Origin: Gammaproteobacteria bacterium
GTDB taxonomy: Bacteria; Pseudomonadota; Gammaproteobacteria; Steroidobacterales; GCA-2729495
Reading direction: 5' to 3'
Length of the DNA stretch: 64,000 nt
Assembly (NCBI GenBank): GCA_015709695.1
Contig: CP054183.1
Coordinates: 1,264,992-1,328,991 of the forward strand
The notes under the pieces were generated by a model. That model was not told the origin of the DNA. It saw only the letters and a list, made by a program, of their open reading frames with translations, and searched no databases. The position numbers and the translations under genes are program-made. Below, in pieces: positions 41,887 to 50,683 of this stretch (positions within the stretch are counted from its first letter, which is position 1; each line of letters starts with the position of its first letter).

Positions 41887-43055
41887 CTTGCGTCCCCCGT
41901 GATCTCCGCGAACAACTGCTTCTTCATCACCTCTGAAGAAGTACGCCGTTCCATCGCTGCCTTTCCCGCACACTTTGCTTTCGCTATCTCATCCAGCAAC
42001 TGTTGTTGCACATCCAGTGGCGGCAGCGGCAGACGGACCCGGAGTAAATTGCTGGCGTTCACGTTTGCCTGGCTCACGGCTTTAGTCGCATAAGCGAGTA
42101 CCTGTCGGCGCCCAAAATCAGAATTCAGGTAAAGCGTGAGGAACTTAGGTTCCAGCTTGTCAGGGACAGTCTTGAGCCGCACAAGGTACGAAGCAAAGAC
42201 GTGATCGCCCTTGAGTTCGTACACCCCTGTTCGGCCAACCAGCTCATAGCTGTTTGTCCGGTTGAAAAGCACATCGCCGTCGACCAGCCTATAGGTTTCG
42301 AAGTCTTTCTCGCTGAGGTCTACATACTTAATGTCATTTTCGACGCAGAGGCCATCTTCGATATTCATCATGCGCAGCATCGGATACTGACCGTCCGATC
42401 CGGCGTTGATTGAGAGGCCATACTGGGTCCCCTGGACGACTGAGCCAAGGTCGACAACTGGCCATTCTCGACTCAGTACGTCAGCAAGTAATGCGCGAAC
42501 AAGCTGGTCGGCAAATCCGCCAACCTCCTGATGCAACTCACTGGTTCGTTCGACTGCTCGAAGCAGATCAACAAGCCGTTTCTGTTCGTTTATAGGAGCA
42601 AGGGGAAGCTCAAAGTCCGCCAAACTTGTCCAGTTCGTGCGAGGACTTAACGATCCCGCCGATGTACCTACGGCGTGATCGAAAAAGGCGTCGGTCTGGC
42701 AAATGAAGGGCAGCAACTCCGGCAGCAAGACCTGCGCATCCTTGGTCTCCAGCACGTAGATATCGCCAGAGCAGACGCCGGAGAAGTCCGCCACAGCCAC
42801 CTTGCGCTGGTATGCGCGGCGCTTGCCGAACAGCACCTGCCCAGGTTGAAACACGCTGGTGAAGGTCACGCCGTCAGCGACGTTGCCCCAATTGCGGATG
42901 CGCAAGTCACCGGGCTCGAGATGTTCCAGGCCGACGTAGCGTTCAATGCCGTCGGCCAGCGGATCTTGGCTGCGCGCTTTCGAGAGGCGCACCACCTCGC
43001 CGAACTTCACCCGACGCCAGCCGGGCTTCAGGGTTTTATTGTTCTTGTCAGACAC
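41883..43055 (-). CDS. hsdS: Type I restriction specificity subunit (HsdS)
   Basis: A 390-residue protein with two target recognition domains (about 12-150 and 200-350), each followed by a conserved helix (LAPINEQKRLVDLLRAVERT and LPPLDVQQQLLDEIAKAKC). It dictates the bipartite DNA sequence recognised by the HsdM/HsdR complex. The second half is visibly richer in A+T than the first, consistent with domain exchange. It overlaps hsdM by 8 bases and hsdR by 4. Confidence 0.92.
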   Translation of the reverse strand: MSDKNNKTLKPGWRRVKFGEVVRLSKARSQDPLADGIERYVGLEHLEPGDLRIRNWGNVADGVTFTSVFQPGQVLFGKRRAYQRKVAVADFSGVCSGDIYVLETKDAQVLLPELLPFICQTDAFFDHAVGTSAGSLSPRTNWTSLADFELPLAPINEQKRLVDLLRAVERTSELHQEVGGFADQLVRALLADVLSREWPVVDLGSVVQGTQYGLSINAGSDGQYPMLRMMNIEDGLCVENDIKYVDLSEKDFETYRLVDGDVLFNRTNSYELVGRTGVYELKGDHVFASYLVRLKTVPDKLEPKFLTLYLNSDFGRRQVLAYATKAVSQANVNASNLLRVRLPLPPLDVQQQLLDEIAKAKCAGKAAMERRTSSEVMKKQLFAEITGDAR

Positions 43056-44574
43056 GCTCGATGTCCTCCGTAATCAGTCCATCCAGCGTTTCCACCAGCG
43101 CGTCCATCTGTTGCCAGAAGGGACGCCCATCGGCTTGCCATTGGTCCCAGGCCGAGCGCAGCGATACCGCGTCGCCATTGCTGTCGGTGGCGATGGCGGC
43201 GGCAATGCGCTTCACGTACAGCGGGATCGAGAGGTTGCCCGCATTGGCGCCGATTTCGTCCAGAGTGGCGACCTTGGCGAAACCAGGCGCATCCGCAAAG
43301 GTCTTGTAGGCGGTCAGGATGCGCTGTTGATGCTCGGGCTTCAGAAAGCTCTGCGCCCGTTCCCGGGTGACCTCGTTCACCGCGTCGATGAAGATCACCT
43401 TGCCCTTTCGAGCGGCGATCTTCTTGCGGTTGCAGATGACGATGCACGACTCCATCGGGGAGTTGTAGAACAGGTTGGGGCCCAAACCGATGACGGCCTC
43501 GACCCAGTCCTGCTCGACCATCTTGGCGCGCATGGACTGTTCTTCATTACGGAACAGCACGCCGTGTGGCCAGAGCACGGCACACCGCCCCTTGGCGGTG
43601 AGGCTGGTCAGGATGTGCTGCTGGAAGGCGTAATCGGCGCGACCTTGCGGCGGCGTGCCGAGAGAGTTTCGACCCCACTTGTCACTGCTCCAGGCCTCGC
43701 GATTCCACTGCTTGATGGAGTACGGCGGGTTGGCCAGGATCACGTCGAACTGGCGCAGGCGGTCGCCTTCGATGTGCTTGGGTTCGGCCAGGGTGTCGCC
43801 CCGGATGATCTCGAAGTCCTCCACGCCATGCAGGAACAGGTTCATGCGGGCGATGGATGAGGTGATGAGGTTGCGCTCCTGCCCATAGAGCTTGAGCGTG
43901 CGGTATTCGCCGCCGGAGCGTTTCACTTCATCCAGCGCCGAGATCAGCATGCCGCCGGTGCCGCAGGTGGGGTCGTAGATCGACTCGCCGGCCTGGGGGC
44001 TAAGCAGTTGCGTCATCAGGTGCACGACGGTGCGGTTGGTGTAGAACTCGGCGGCCGTATGGCCCGAGTCATCCGCGAACTTCTTGATCAGGTATTCGTA
44101 GGCGTTGCCCAGCTCGTCCTCTGGGACGTTGGCCACCGACAGCGTCTGGGTCGAGAAGTGCTCGATCAGGTTCTTCAGCGTTTCGTCGGGCAGGCGCTCC
44201 CGGTTGGTCCAGGGGGCATCGCCGAAGATGCCATCGAGCAGATCCGGGTTGGCCGTCTCGATCGAACGCATGGCCTTCTGAATGGCAGCGCCGACGTTTT
44301 TCGGGGTCTGTCGAACGTCATTCCAGTGCGCACCTTCGGGAATTTGGAAGCGGTGGTTCTCGGCGAACTGCGCGTAGGAGAGGTCGCCGTTCGAGTTGGC
44401 CAGCGCGACCTGGTATTCCTCCTCCCAAACATCCGACACGCGCTTGTAGAACAGCAGCGGGAAGATGAACTGCTTGTAGTCGCCCGCATCGATGAGGCCG
44501 CGCAGCAGCACGGCGGCACCCCAGAGGTAGCTTTCGAGTTCTTGTTGGCTGATGCGTTTGCTTGGGTGACTCAT
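43048..44574 (-). CDS. hsdM: Type I DNA methyltransferase subunit (HsdM), second copy in operon
   Basis: A 508-residue N6-adenine methyltransferase. SAM motif DPTCGTGGM lies at 201-209 and catalytic motif NPPY at 282-285; both are intact. The N-terminal HsdM domain is present (LESYLWGAAVLLRG...FIFPLLFYKRVSDVWEEEY). ATG 44574 was chosen over 44583 because it overlaps the upstream stop (ATGA) and has a GGGGG-rich ribosome binding site at the right distance. It differs clearly from its neighbour, so the two are paralogues, not a recent duplicate. Confidence 0.9.
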   Translation of the reverse strand: MSHPSKRISQQELESYLWGAAVLLRGLIDAGDYKQFIFPLLFYKRVSDVWEEEYQVALANSNGDLSYAQFAENHRFQIPEGAHWNDVRQTPKNVGAAIQKAMRSIETANPDLLDGIFGDAPWTNRERLPDETLKNLIEHFSTQTLSVANVPEDELGNAYEYLIKKFADDSGHTAAEFYTNRTVVHLMTQLLSPQAGESIYDPTCGTGGMLISALDEVKRSGGEYRTLKLYGQERNLITSSIARMNLFLHGVEDFEIIRGDTLAEPKHIEGDRLRQFDVILANPPYSIKQWNREAWSSDKWGRNSLGTPPQGRADYAFQQHILTSLTAKGRCAVLWPHGVLFRNEEQSMRAKMVEQDWVEAVIGLGPNLFYNSPMESCIVICNRKKIAARKGKVIFIDAVNEVTRERAQSFLKPEHQQRILTAYKTFADAPGFAKVATLDEIGANAGNLSIPLYVKRIAAAIATDSNGDAVSLRSAWDQWQADGRPFWQQMDALVETLDGLITEDIERV

Positions 44575-46073
44575 TTCAGCCATCCCCCTTCATTCATGAC
44601 CTGCGCAAGCCGTTCTTCGGCCTCGCGGCAGCGGGTGAGCGCATCCTTGAATGCAGCGATGGCGTCGGGCAGCGGCGGGATGTCTTCTTGCAGTGGTGGT
44701 AAGACATAGCGCGAAATGTTCAGCGTCCAGTCCTCGGCTTTGATCTCGTCGAGGCTGACCACCCGGACCGCGTCCTGCACATCGGCAAAGCCGCGATACC
44801 AGCCGAGGATCTCGGCGGCGTGCTCGGGTTCCAGATAGTTCTGCGCGCGGCCCCGGCGGAACAAGCGTGACGCATCGGCGATCAGCACCTTCTTCTTGTG
44901 CTTGACCGGTTTCCGCTTGCGCAGCACCAGGATGCACGCAGCGAGGCCGGTGCCGTAGAACAGGTTGGCTGCCAGCCCGATCACAGCCTCGACCAGATCC
45001 ATTTCCAGCAGCTTCTGGCGGATGCTGCCTTCCACCCCCTTGCGGAACAGGGCGCCCTGGGGCAGCACGACGGCCATTCGGCCAGTCACATCAGCCATCG
45101 ACTTAACCATGTGCTGCACCCACGCGAAGTCACCGCTGGACGAGGGCGGCAGACCGGCAAAGTTGCGGCCGAAAGGATCGTTCAACCATAGGTCCTCGCC
45201 CCACTTTTCCAGCGAGAACGGCGGATTGGCGATTACGCAGTCGAACGTAGCCAGCCGATCGACCTCGAAGAAGGCCGGGTTGCGCAGCGTGTCGCCGCGC
45301 ACCACCTGGAAGTCCTCGATGCCGTGGAGGAACAGGTTCATCCGCGCGATGGATGAGGTGGTGAGGTTCTTCTCTTGCCCGTACAGCTTGCCCCACAGCC
45401 GCTTCACGTCGCCGTGCATTTCTTTGACGTGCTGCACGGCTGCCAGCAACATGCCACCGGTACCGCAGGCCGGGTCGTAGATGGTCTCGGCTTCTTGGGG
45501 ATCGAGCATGTCGATCATCAGCCGCACCACGCTGCGTGGGGTGTAGAACTCGCCGGCCTTCTTGTTGGTGGCGTCGGCAAACTTCTTGATCAGGTATTCG
45601 TAGGCGTCCCCGAGCAGGTCCGAATTGACGTTCTTGTTGCCAAACGGCAGCTTGGAGAAGTGCTCGATCAGGTCCTTGAGCAAGGCATCGGACAACCGTT
45701 CCTTGTTCGACCACTGGGCATCGCCGAACACGCCGTACAGGGTGTCGGGGTTGGCCTTCTCAATCTCGCGCATCGCGCGTTGTAGGGCGGTACCGACATT
45801 GCTGGCCTTGGTGCGAACGTCATTCCAGTGGCAGTCTTCCGGGATCTGGAAGCGGTGCGACTCGGGAAACCAGGCAAGCTGCTCGTCGCCGGTCTCATCA
45901 ACGATCTCCTGGTACTCCTCGTCCCAGACGTCGCAGATGCGCTTGAAGAACAGCAGCGGGAAGATGTAGGTCTTAAAGTCAGCCGCATCCACCGGCCCGC
46001 GCAGGATATTGGCGGATTCCCAGAGGTGACCTTCGAGCTGGCTGAGGGTGATTTGTTGGTCGCTCAAACGCAT
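44571..46073 (-). CDS. hsdM: Type I DNA methyltransferase subunit (HsdM), first copy in operon
   Basis: A 500-residue protein with motif I DPACGTGGM (200-208) and NPPF (283-286), both complete for N6-adenine methyltransferases. The N terminus MRLSDQQITLSQLEGHLWESANILRG is a normal HsdM start; the longer frame upstream is not needed. Domain order is the same as in the downstream HsdM. In standard type I enzymes two identical HsdM bind one HsdS; two different genes here raise the possibility of a heterodimer. Confidence 0.9.
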   Translation of the reverse strand: MRLSDQQITLSQLEGHLWESANILRGPVDAADFKTYIFPLLFFKRICDVWDEEYQEIVDETGDEQLAWFPESHRFQIPEDCHWNDVRTKASNVGTALQRAMREIEKANPDTLYGVFGDAQWSNKERLSDALLKDLIEHFSKLPFGNKNVNSDLLGDAYEYLIKKFADATNKKAGEFYTPRSVVRLMIDMLDPQEAETIYDPACGTGGMLLAAVQHVKEMHGDVKRLWGKLYGQEKNLTTSSIARMNLFLHGIEDFQVVRGDTLRNPAFFEVDRLATFDCVIANPPFSLEKWGEDLWLNDPFGRNFAGLPPSSSGDFAWVQHMVKSMADVTGRMAVVLPQGALFRKGVEGSIRQKLLEMDLVEAVIGLAANLFYGTGLAACILVLRKRKPVKHKKKVLIADASRLFRRGRAQNYLEPEHAAEILGWYRGFADVQDAVRVVSLDEIKAEDWTLNISRYVLPPLQEDIPPLPDAIAAFKDALTRCREAEERLAQVMNEGGWLK

Positions 46074-46132
46074 GGCCCTTCTATATCGATGCCGTCGCTC
46101 TGCGGCTTGTGTTCTTGTTTGGTCTTCATCGG

Positions 46133-47542
46133 TTACTCGAACAGCCGCTTTTGCTTGACGATGTAGCCCGCAGGCTTCTTCTGTTTTTCCAATACACCTT
46201 CGTCGACGAGACGCTGCAACCATGCCTTGGCCTGCGCGTTGGAAACGTCCAGCGCAGCCGCTACTTCGGCGTCCTTCATCGGCGCACTCAAAAGTTGCTG
46301 AATCGCTGCGCGCACGGCAGCGAAGAGCACTTCGGCAGGGGTCGATTCCGGCTGCGGAGATTCCTTGGCCTCGTCTATCGGCCCCACAGCCTCTGGTGTG
46401 ACTGGCGGCGGTTCTTCCAATGCCGCAGCGGGTGGCTGCGCATCGGAAACAACGTCGACCGGCGCCGATGGCTCGCTCGCGGCCTGAGGCAATGGCGTGG
46501 CGTCGGGTGGCACGGGCGCCGTTGGCTTGGCATCAGCCGACGTTGGATCTTCGTTCGGAAACAGCGCAAAACCAACCTGTGGGGATGCCGTCGGCGTTGG
46601 CATCGCCATGTTGAACACGTCCTCGAACGAATCCACGTCTTGCGGGTTCGGCCAGGGAAGTGCGCCCTTCTTTCGCAAACCATCCAATCCGGCTGAAGAC
46701 TCGCCCGTCGATCGAATGAAGACCGGAACGAACTTGAGTTTGTCGAGCTGCTCGACAGCGCCTGCCCAGGTACCACCTTTGTTGAGGTCGGAACTGACCA
46801 CCAGTGAGGTGTCTGCCAATGCATAAATCAGCTTGTTCCGCTGCATGGCGTTGCCAACATTGAACCCGGCACTCGGGTCGTAGGGCGAAATCAGCACCAA
46901 CTGCCCATCGAGCAGCAGGTTGCGGTGCTCGCGGTTCATGGTGGTCTTTTCCAGACTGTCCGCCAGCACGCCACAAACTTTTCCACCACACTCGAGTGCG
47001 CCACGCATGGCGGCCTGATCTATGCCCTTGGCGCCACCGGAGACAAGCGTTCTCCCTGCCCGAGCAGCGAGCCGGCCAACTGCCATTGTGTAGTCGATGA
47101 GGGCGTCGTCGACATGGCGCGATCCAACAACGGCAAGCCCGCCGGTTTCGAGCAAAGCCATGTCGCCACAGCCGTAGAGCACTGCCGGGGCGTCTTCGCG
47201 CAGGCGGGCCTTCAGACGGCGTGGATACTCTGCATCGGCGCGGCTGACTACCCAGATGGCGCGTGCTTGCCAGCGCTCGATCACTTGGCTCAGAAGAAAT
47301 CCGCGCCCTAACAATTTCTGCAGGCGGCTCTCGTCAATCACCGGTTGGCACGCACGCAGGATCTCAGCTGCATCCGGCGAGAGGAGGTCCGCAGGCTGAC
47401 GCTGGATCTCGCGCAAATGACGCGCGAGACGTTTGTATTCACCAGGAGAGAGCAGATCCGATGACGCAGTGCCTCGTCCGGCAATGAGCGGCGCAGTCAG
47501 CAGCAGGATCGCTTGGGTGTTGGGTGAAAGGACTGGCGTCAT
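46133..47542 (-). CDS. DprA-like protein (SLOG/Rossmann) with C-terminal winged helix
   Basis: A 469-residue protein. The Rossmann core has [11 protein letters not shown] (GSR 140-142), [14 protein letters not shown] (SGG...GID 168-175), GVLADSL and [10 protein letters not shown], as in DprA/Smf. A Pro/Ala-rich linker (about 325-405) leads to a winged helix ([33 protein letters not shown]). ATG 47542 overlaps the RecQ-fusion stop (ATGA). Housekeeping DprA loads RecA on transforming DNA, but DprA-like ShosA is an antitoxin paired with a phosphoribosyltransferase toxin. The same pairing here favours a defence role. Confidence 0.85.
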   Translation of the reverse strand: MTPVLSPNTQAILLLTAPLIAGRGTASSDLLSPGEYKRLARHLREIQRQPADLLSPDAAEILRACQPVIDESRLQKLLGRGFLLSQVIERWQARAIWVVSRADAEYPRRLKARLREDAPAVLYGCGDMALLETGGLAVVGSRHVDDALIDYTMAVGRLAARAGRTLVSGGAKGIDQAAMRGALECGGKVCGVLADSLEKTTMNREHRNLLLDGQLVLISPYDPSAGFNVGNAMQRNKLIYALADTSLVVSSDLNKGGTWAGAVEQLDKLKFVPVFIRSTGESSAGLDGLRKKGALPWPNPQDVDSFEDVFNMAMPTPTASPQVGFALFPNEDPTSADAKPTAPVPPDATPLPQAASEPSAPVDVVSDAQPPAAALEEPPPVTPEAVGPIDEAKESPQPESTPAEVLFAAVRAAIQQLLSAPMKDAEVAAALDVSNAQAKAWLQRLVDEGVLEKQKKPAGYIVKQKRLFE

Positions 47543-49617
47543 TCGTCGTGCCCCGTCTGTGAAAGGGCCATCGGCCAAACCGCACCGCTACCGCTTTTGC
47601 GCAGCAGCCATGCAGACACCGTCAGCGTCCAGCGCGAGTCGACCATGTCATCAACCAGGAGGACCGCGCCGGGAGGAATGGGCTGGCCGTTGAGTGCGAG
47701 CGAACCATCAATGTTTCGCGCCTGTTGTGTACTGTTTGCCATCGTTTTCTGTTCGGGCCTTGCGTCTGTTTTTGCGATGACCATATGAAACGGCAGACCC
47801 AGCGCAGCAGCCAAGCGTTGCGCGAAATTCGGTACCAATTCGGGATGCCGAAGCGAAGGAACGCAGGTCACCCAGGTCGGGCTCGGCTGCGGATTCCACT
47901 CTTGAATCATCTTTACGCACGCAGCAACGAGGTCATCGGAAAAGTGGCCGTCGTGGTATTTGCCCTGTCGAACCAAGCCACCCCAACCGGCATCGCCCCA
48001 GACGCATAGCGCCTTGCCGGATTCGGCCTGATGGGCAGGGGCGATGAATCCCTTGACACCGTACTGGGGCATTCCACCATCGGGCCATTTTTTGCGTGGC
48101 TCGATGGGCAAGCTGGTTCGACGAAGAAATTCGACGGCGGCTTTGACCAGCTCGGTATCCACGGTTGCAGGCAATGGCGGTAAGGCAGGTTCTGTGACAA
48201 CACTTGGATCGCCGTCGAGCGCGCCAATCAAAAAGCCCATGTGCTCACCAAACGGCAGGCTGACGTAGTCCTGCATCTGCTGGTGCTCGTCTCGCCGTAG
48301 CGCGGTGAGGCGTTCCGCTCGATCCCAGAACGCTTCACTCAGCGTTGCCGCCGTGAGCTGCCACTTGCTGCCTTGCTTGGCGATGGGTGCCGGCGCTTCG
48401 AGCGAAAGCAGTGCAATCGTCTTGTCAACACGTCCTTTGCTCAGATTGACTCGGCTCAGCAGCTCAGGGACAGACAGCCCGTTGGGCTCGTCTTCAAGCG
48501 CTCCCAGGACGTCGGCAACTTCTTGTCGGGTCGGGAAGGCACTCCGGATAAACCAGTCAGTGATGTCAGACTCCTCCTGACCGCTGAGGAGCACTCCATA
48601 GGCGGAGTCCAGTGCGCGTCCTGCGCGACCAACCTGCTGGTAGTAGGCGACGACCGATCCCGGCATTTGGTAGTGGATGACAAACGCCAGATCCGGCTTG
48701 TCGTAACCCATGCCAAGTGCCGTTGTGGCAACCAGCGCTTTGACTTGGTTGTTGAGCAGCGCCTGTTCAAGCTGTTCTCGGCGATCGCCGGTTTCACCGG
48801 TGTAGGCTTCCACGTTGAAGCCTTGGGTCTTCAGCCATTGCGCCACTTGATTGGCATCACGAACCGTCAGCGTGTAGATAATGCCGTGGCCCTGCAGCGT
48901 GGCCAGTTGCTCTGCCAGCCAGGCAAGGCGCTCGGCCTGGCTAGGTAAGCGGATCGTCTGCAGGGAAAGCGAGGTCCGATTCAAGTCGCCACGCGAGACG
49001 TCCAGCTTCGGACCGAGCACGGCAGCAAGGTCCTCCATCACGCGGTTGTTCGCCGTTGCCGTGGTGGCCAGCAGCCGCAGGTTCTGCGGCAGCGTCTTGA
49101 CGATCCGCTCCAGCAGGCGGTAGTGAGGACGGAAGTCGTGGCCCCAGTCGGAAATGCAGTGCGCTTCGTCGATGACCAGCATCGAGATCTGTGCGGCGAT
49201 GCCGGCCAGGACCTGCGTGCGGAAGCGCTCGTTCGCCAGGCGCTCCGGCGAGATCAAGAGAATGTCGACCTCCCCCTTGGCCAGCTTGCCCTCGACTGCT
49301 GTCCAGTCGTCCATATTGTCGGAGTTGATGGTGGCGGCGCGAACCCCCATCCGCTCTGCCGCTGCGATCTGATTTCGCATCAGCGCCAGCAGCGGCGAGA
49401 TCAATAACGCAGGGCCGGCCCCAGCTTCCCGCAGCAACTTGGTCGCGATGAAGTAGACAAAGCTCTTGCCCCACCCGGTCTTCTGCACGACCAGCAAGCG
49501 GCCTTTGCCTTCGACTATGTGACGAATGGCATCTTCTTGGCCGTCGCGGAAAGTGGCATCGGCACGTCCGGAGCCGATGCGGAGAAGTTCCAGCGCGCGT
49601 TTTGGGTCGTAGGCCAC
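47539..49617 (-). CDS. RecQ-like helicase fused to C-terminal phosphoribosyltransferase
   Basis: A 692-residue fusion. Helicase motifs: TGWGKS (47-52, an atypical Walker A), DEAH (150-153), [35 protein letters not shown] and QQVGRAGR. The C-terminal 200 residues end with [15 protein letters not shown] (652-666), the PRPP-binding signature of type I phosphoribosyltransferases. The start is GTG 49617, one base after the regulator gene, with a GGGAGAG site. No RQC zinc site or HRDC domain is obvious. Probably part of an antiviral system with the overlapping DprA-like gene. Confidence 0.88.
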   Translation of the reverse strand: MAYDPKRALELLRIGSGRADATFRDGQEDAIRHIVEGKGRLLVVQKTGWGKSFVYFIATKLLREAGAGPALLISPLLALMRNQIAAAERMGVRAATINSDNMDDWTAVEGKLAKGEVDILLISPERLANERFRTQVLAGIAAQISMLVIDEAHCISDWGHDFRPHYRLLERIVKTLPQNLRLLATTATANNRVMEDLAAVLGPKLDVSRGDLNRTSLSLQTIRLPSQAERLAWLAEQLATLQGHGIIYTLTVRDANQVAQWLKTQGFNVEAYTGETGDRREQLEQALLNNQVKALVATTALGMGYDKPDLAFVIHYQMPGSVVAYYQQVGRAGRALDSAYGVLLSGQEESDITDWFIRSAFPTRQEVADVLGALEDEPNGLSVPELLSRVNLSKGRVDKTIALLSLEAPAPIAKQGSKWQLTAATLSEAFWDRAERLTALRRDEHQQMQDYVSLPFGEHMGFLIGALDGDPSVVTEPALPPLPATVDTELVKAAVEFLRRTSLPIEPRKKWPDGGMPQYGVKGFIAPAHQAESGKALCVWGDAGWGGLVRQGKYHDGHFSDDLVAACVKMIQEWNPQPSPTWVTCVPSLRHPELVPNFAQRLAAALGLPFHMVIAKTDARPEQKTMANSTQQARNIDGSLALNGQPIPPGAVLLVDDMVDSRWTLTVSAWLLRKSGSGAVWPMALSQTGHDE

Positions 49618-49618
49618 G

Positions 49619-50524
49619 TTATTGCTCTCCCTTGTTTTGGTCGGGCGAGCGGTACCCCGGCGCCAACACAGCGTTCTTGACGCCGTACAGCGCCAGGTGA
49701 TCTTTCAGCCAGAGCCTGAATTCATAACCGCGCAGACTGTGGTCAGGAGAGCAGTCCACACTCCACTGCCGCAAGATGTATCCGGCGGTGGCCGCACGCA
49801 GCTTCATCCGCAGCGACCCGCGAACCATGCCGTAATCCATCTCCGTAATTTCAGGGCGGGGTTGATCCGGGTGCGGGACCATCTCCAGCTCCACGATCCG
49901 GGTCCATTGGATGTCCTGATCACTGCGCTCATGGGGCTGCACATCTGCATCCCTCATAAGGACCGGGCGCTTGATCCGGGTGATGACGAAATCCCGGAAC
50001 TCCTGGGACTTCCGGTCGAAGGCGCGGACGTGCCAACGGAGGCCGTTGTCGATCAGCGCGAACGGGACGATCTCCCGCTCCGTGCGGCCACTGGAGATGG
50101 AGTGGTACTCGATGCCGAGCGGACACTCCTGGTGGATCGCACGGGTCACGCTCGCCAACACATCCAGATCCGGGTGCGTGAGCCGTGACGGGCTCTCGCT
50201 GGCCACCCACGCCTTGAGCCGCATCGGCTCACCGTCGCCAAAGCCCTGGGTCAGCCACGACAGCACCCGCTCCGGTGGGAAGTCGAAGACGGGCCGGAAA
50301 TCCGGCCCCAGGACGTAGGACTTGCCCTTGGGGTCGTAGTCGATGTTGCCCGGGGCCAACTCCTTGTACAGCGCCAGATCCCTGGATGCGGCGGCGGACT
50401 GGATGCCAAACCGCGTCACCAAGTCCTGACGGCGTATCTCCCCAATGAAGCGCACGCGCAACTCCACAAACGCGAGTCGGTCGCGTTGTGGCTGGGTTAG
50501 ATCTGCAAGCTGTTCGTTCGACAT
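49619..50524 (-). CDS. WYL-domain transcription regulator (BrxR/CapW-like)
   Basis: A 301-residue protein: N-terminal winged HTH (about 15-75, with RFGIQSAAASRDLALYKEL), central WYL domain (139-184; WHVRAFD in place of WYL) and C-terminal WCX-like region. Size and order match the BrxR/CapW regulators that repress defence operons until infection. It is first in the leftward operon and faces a divergent operon, so it probably controls both. A good promoter lies 51 bases upstream. Confidence 0.88.
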   Translation of the reverse strand: MSNEQLADLTQPQRDRLAFVELRVRFIGEIRRQDLVTRFGIQSAAASRDLALYKELAPGNIDYDPKGKSYVLGPDFRPVFDFPPERVLSWLTQGFGDGEPMRLKAWVASESPSRLTHPDLDVLASVTRAIHQECPLGIEYHSISSGRTEREIVPFALIDNGLRWHVRAFDRKSQEFRDFVITRIKRPVLMRDADVQPHERSDQDIQWTRIVELEMVPHPDQPRPEITEMDYGMVRGSLRMKLRAATAGYILRQWSVDCSPDHSLRGYEFRLWLKDHLALYGVKNAVLAPGYRSPDQNKGEQ

Positions 50525-50566
50525 CCTGGCTGGCTCGTTCGGGTTAGCGAATGCTTGTACGGGTTA

Positions 50567-50603
50567 TTGCGGAAAGTATATGGTCTGCTCTAGAATCTGT
50601 CTA
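50567..50603. promoter_or_regulatory. Overlapping divergent promoters of the defence island
   Basis: Leftward: TAGACA (complement of 50598-50603), 17 bases, TATACT (complement of 50575-50580), a strong sigma-70-like match for the WYL operon. Rightward: TTGCGG (50567-50572), 18 bases, TAGAAT (50591-50596) for the ADP-ribosylglycohydrolase gene. The two overlap, so transcription in one direction should interfere with the other. This 159-base region (50525-50683) has no gene and is locally A+T-rich. Confidence 0.65.
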
Positions 50604-50683
50604 TGACTCTATTTTGATTTGTGTGTGCGTCGTATTGTGATAACCACAAGCGGCGCAACGATAAAAGGATCGGTACGGGCGCC

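Noticed and set aside
41887..41973. Longer N terminus of HsdR
   Set aside because: The extra 29 residues are out of character, and GTG 41886 overlaps the hsdS stop as expected for coupled genes.
46074..46223. Longer N terminus of the first HsdM
   Set aside because: The upstream 50 residues are basic low-complexity sequence overlapping the dprA-like 3' end; ATG 46073 gives the standard HsdM start.
46133..47542. Housekeeping DprA of natural competence
   Set aside because: It is embedded in a defence operon and overlaps a RecQ-PRTase gene; no competence or topA/def-type neighbours are seen, although the domain order is similar.
47539..49617. Cellular RecQ repair helicase
   Set aside because: The C-terminal region is a phosphoribosyltransferase, Walker A is atypical, and the context is a defence island.
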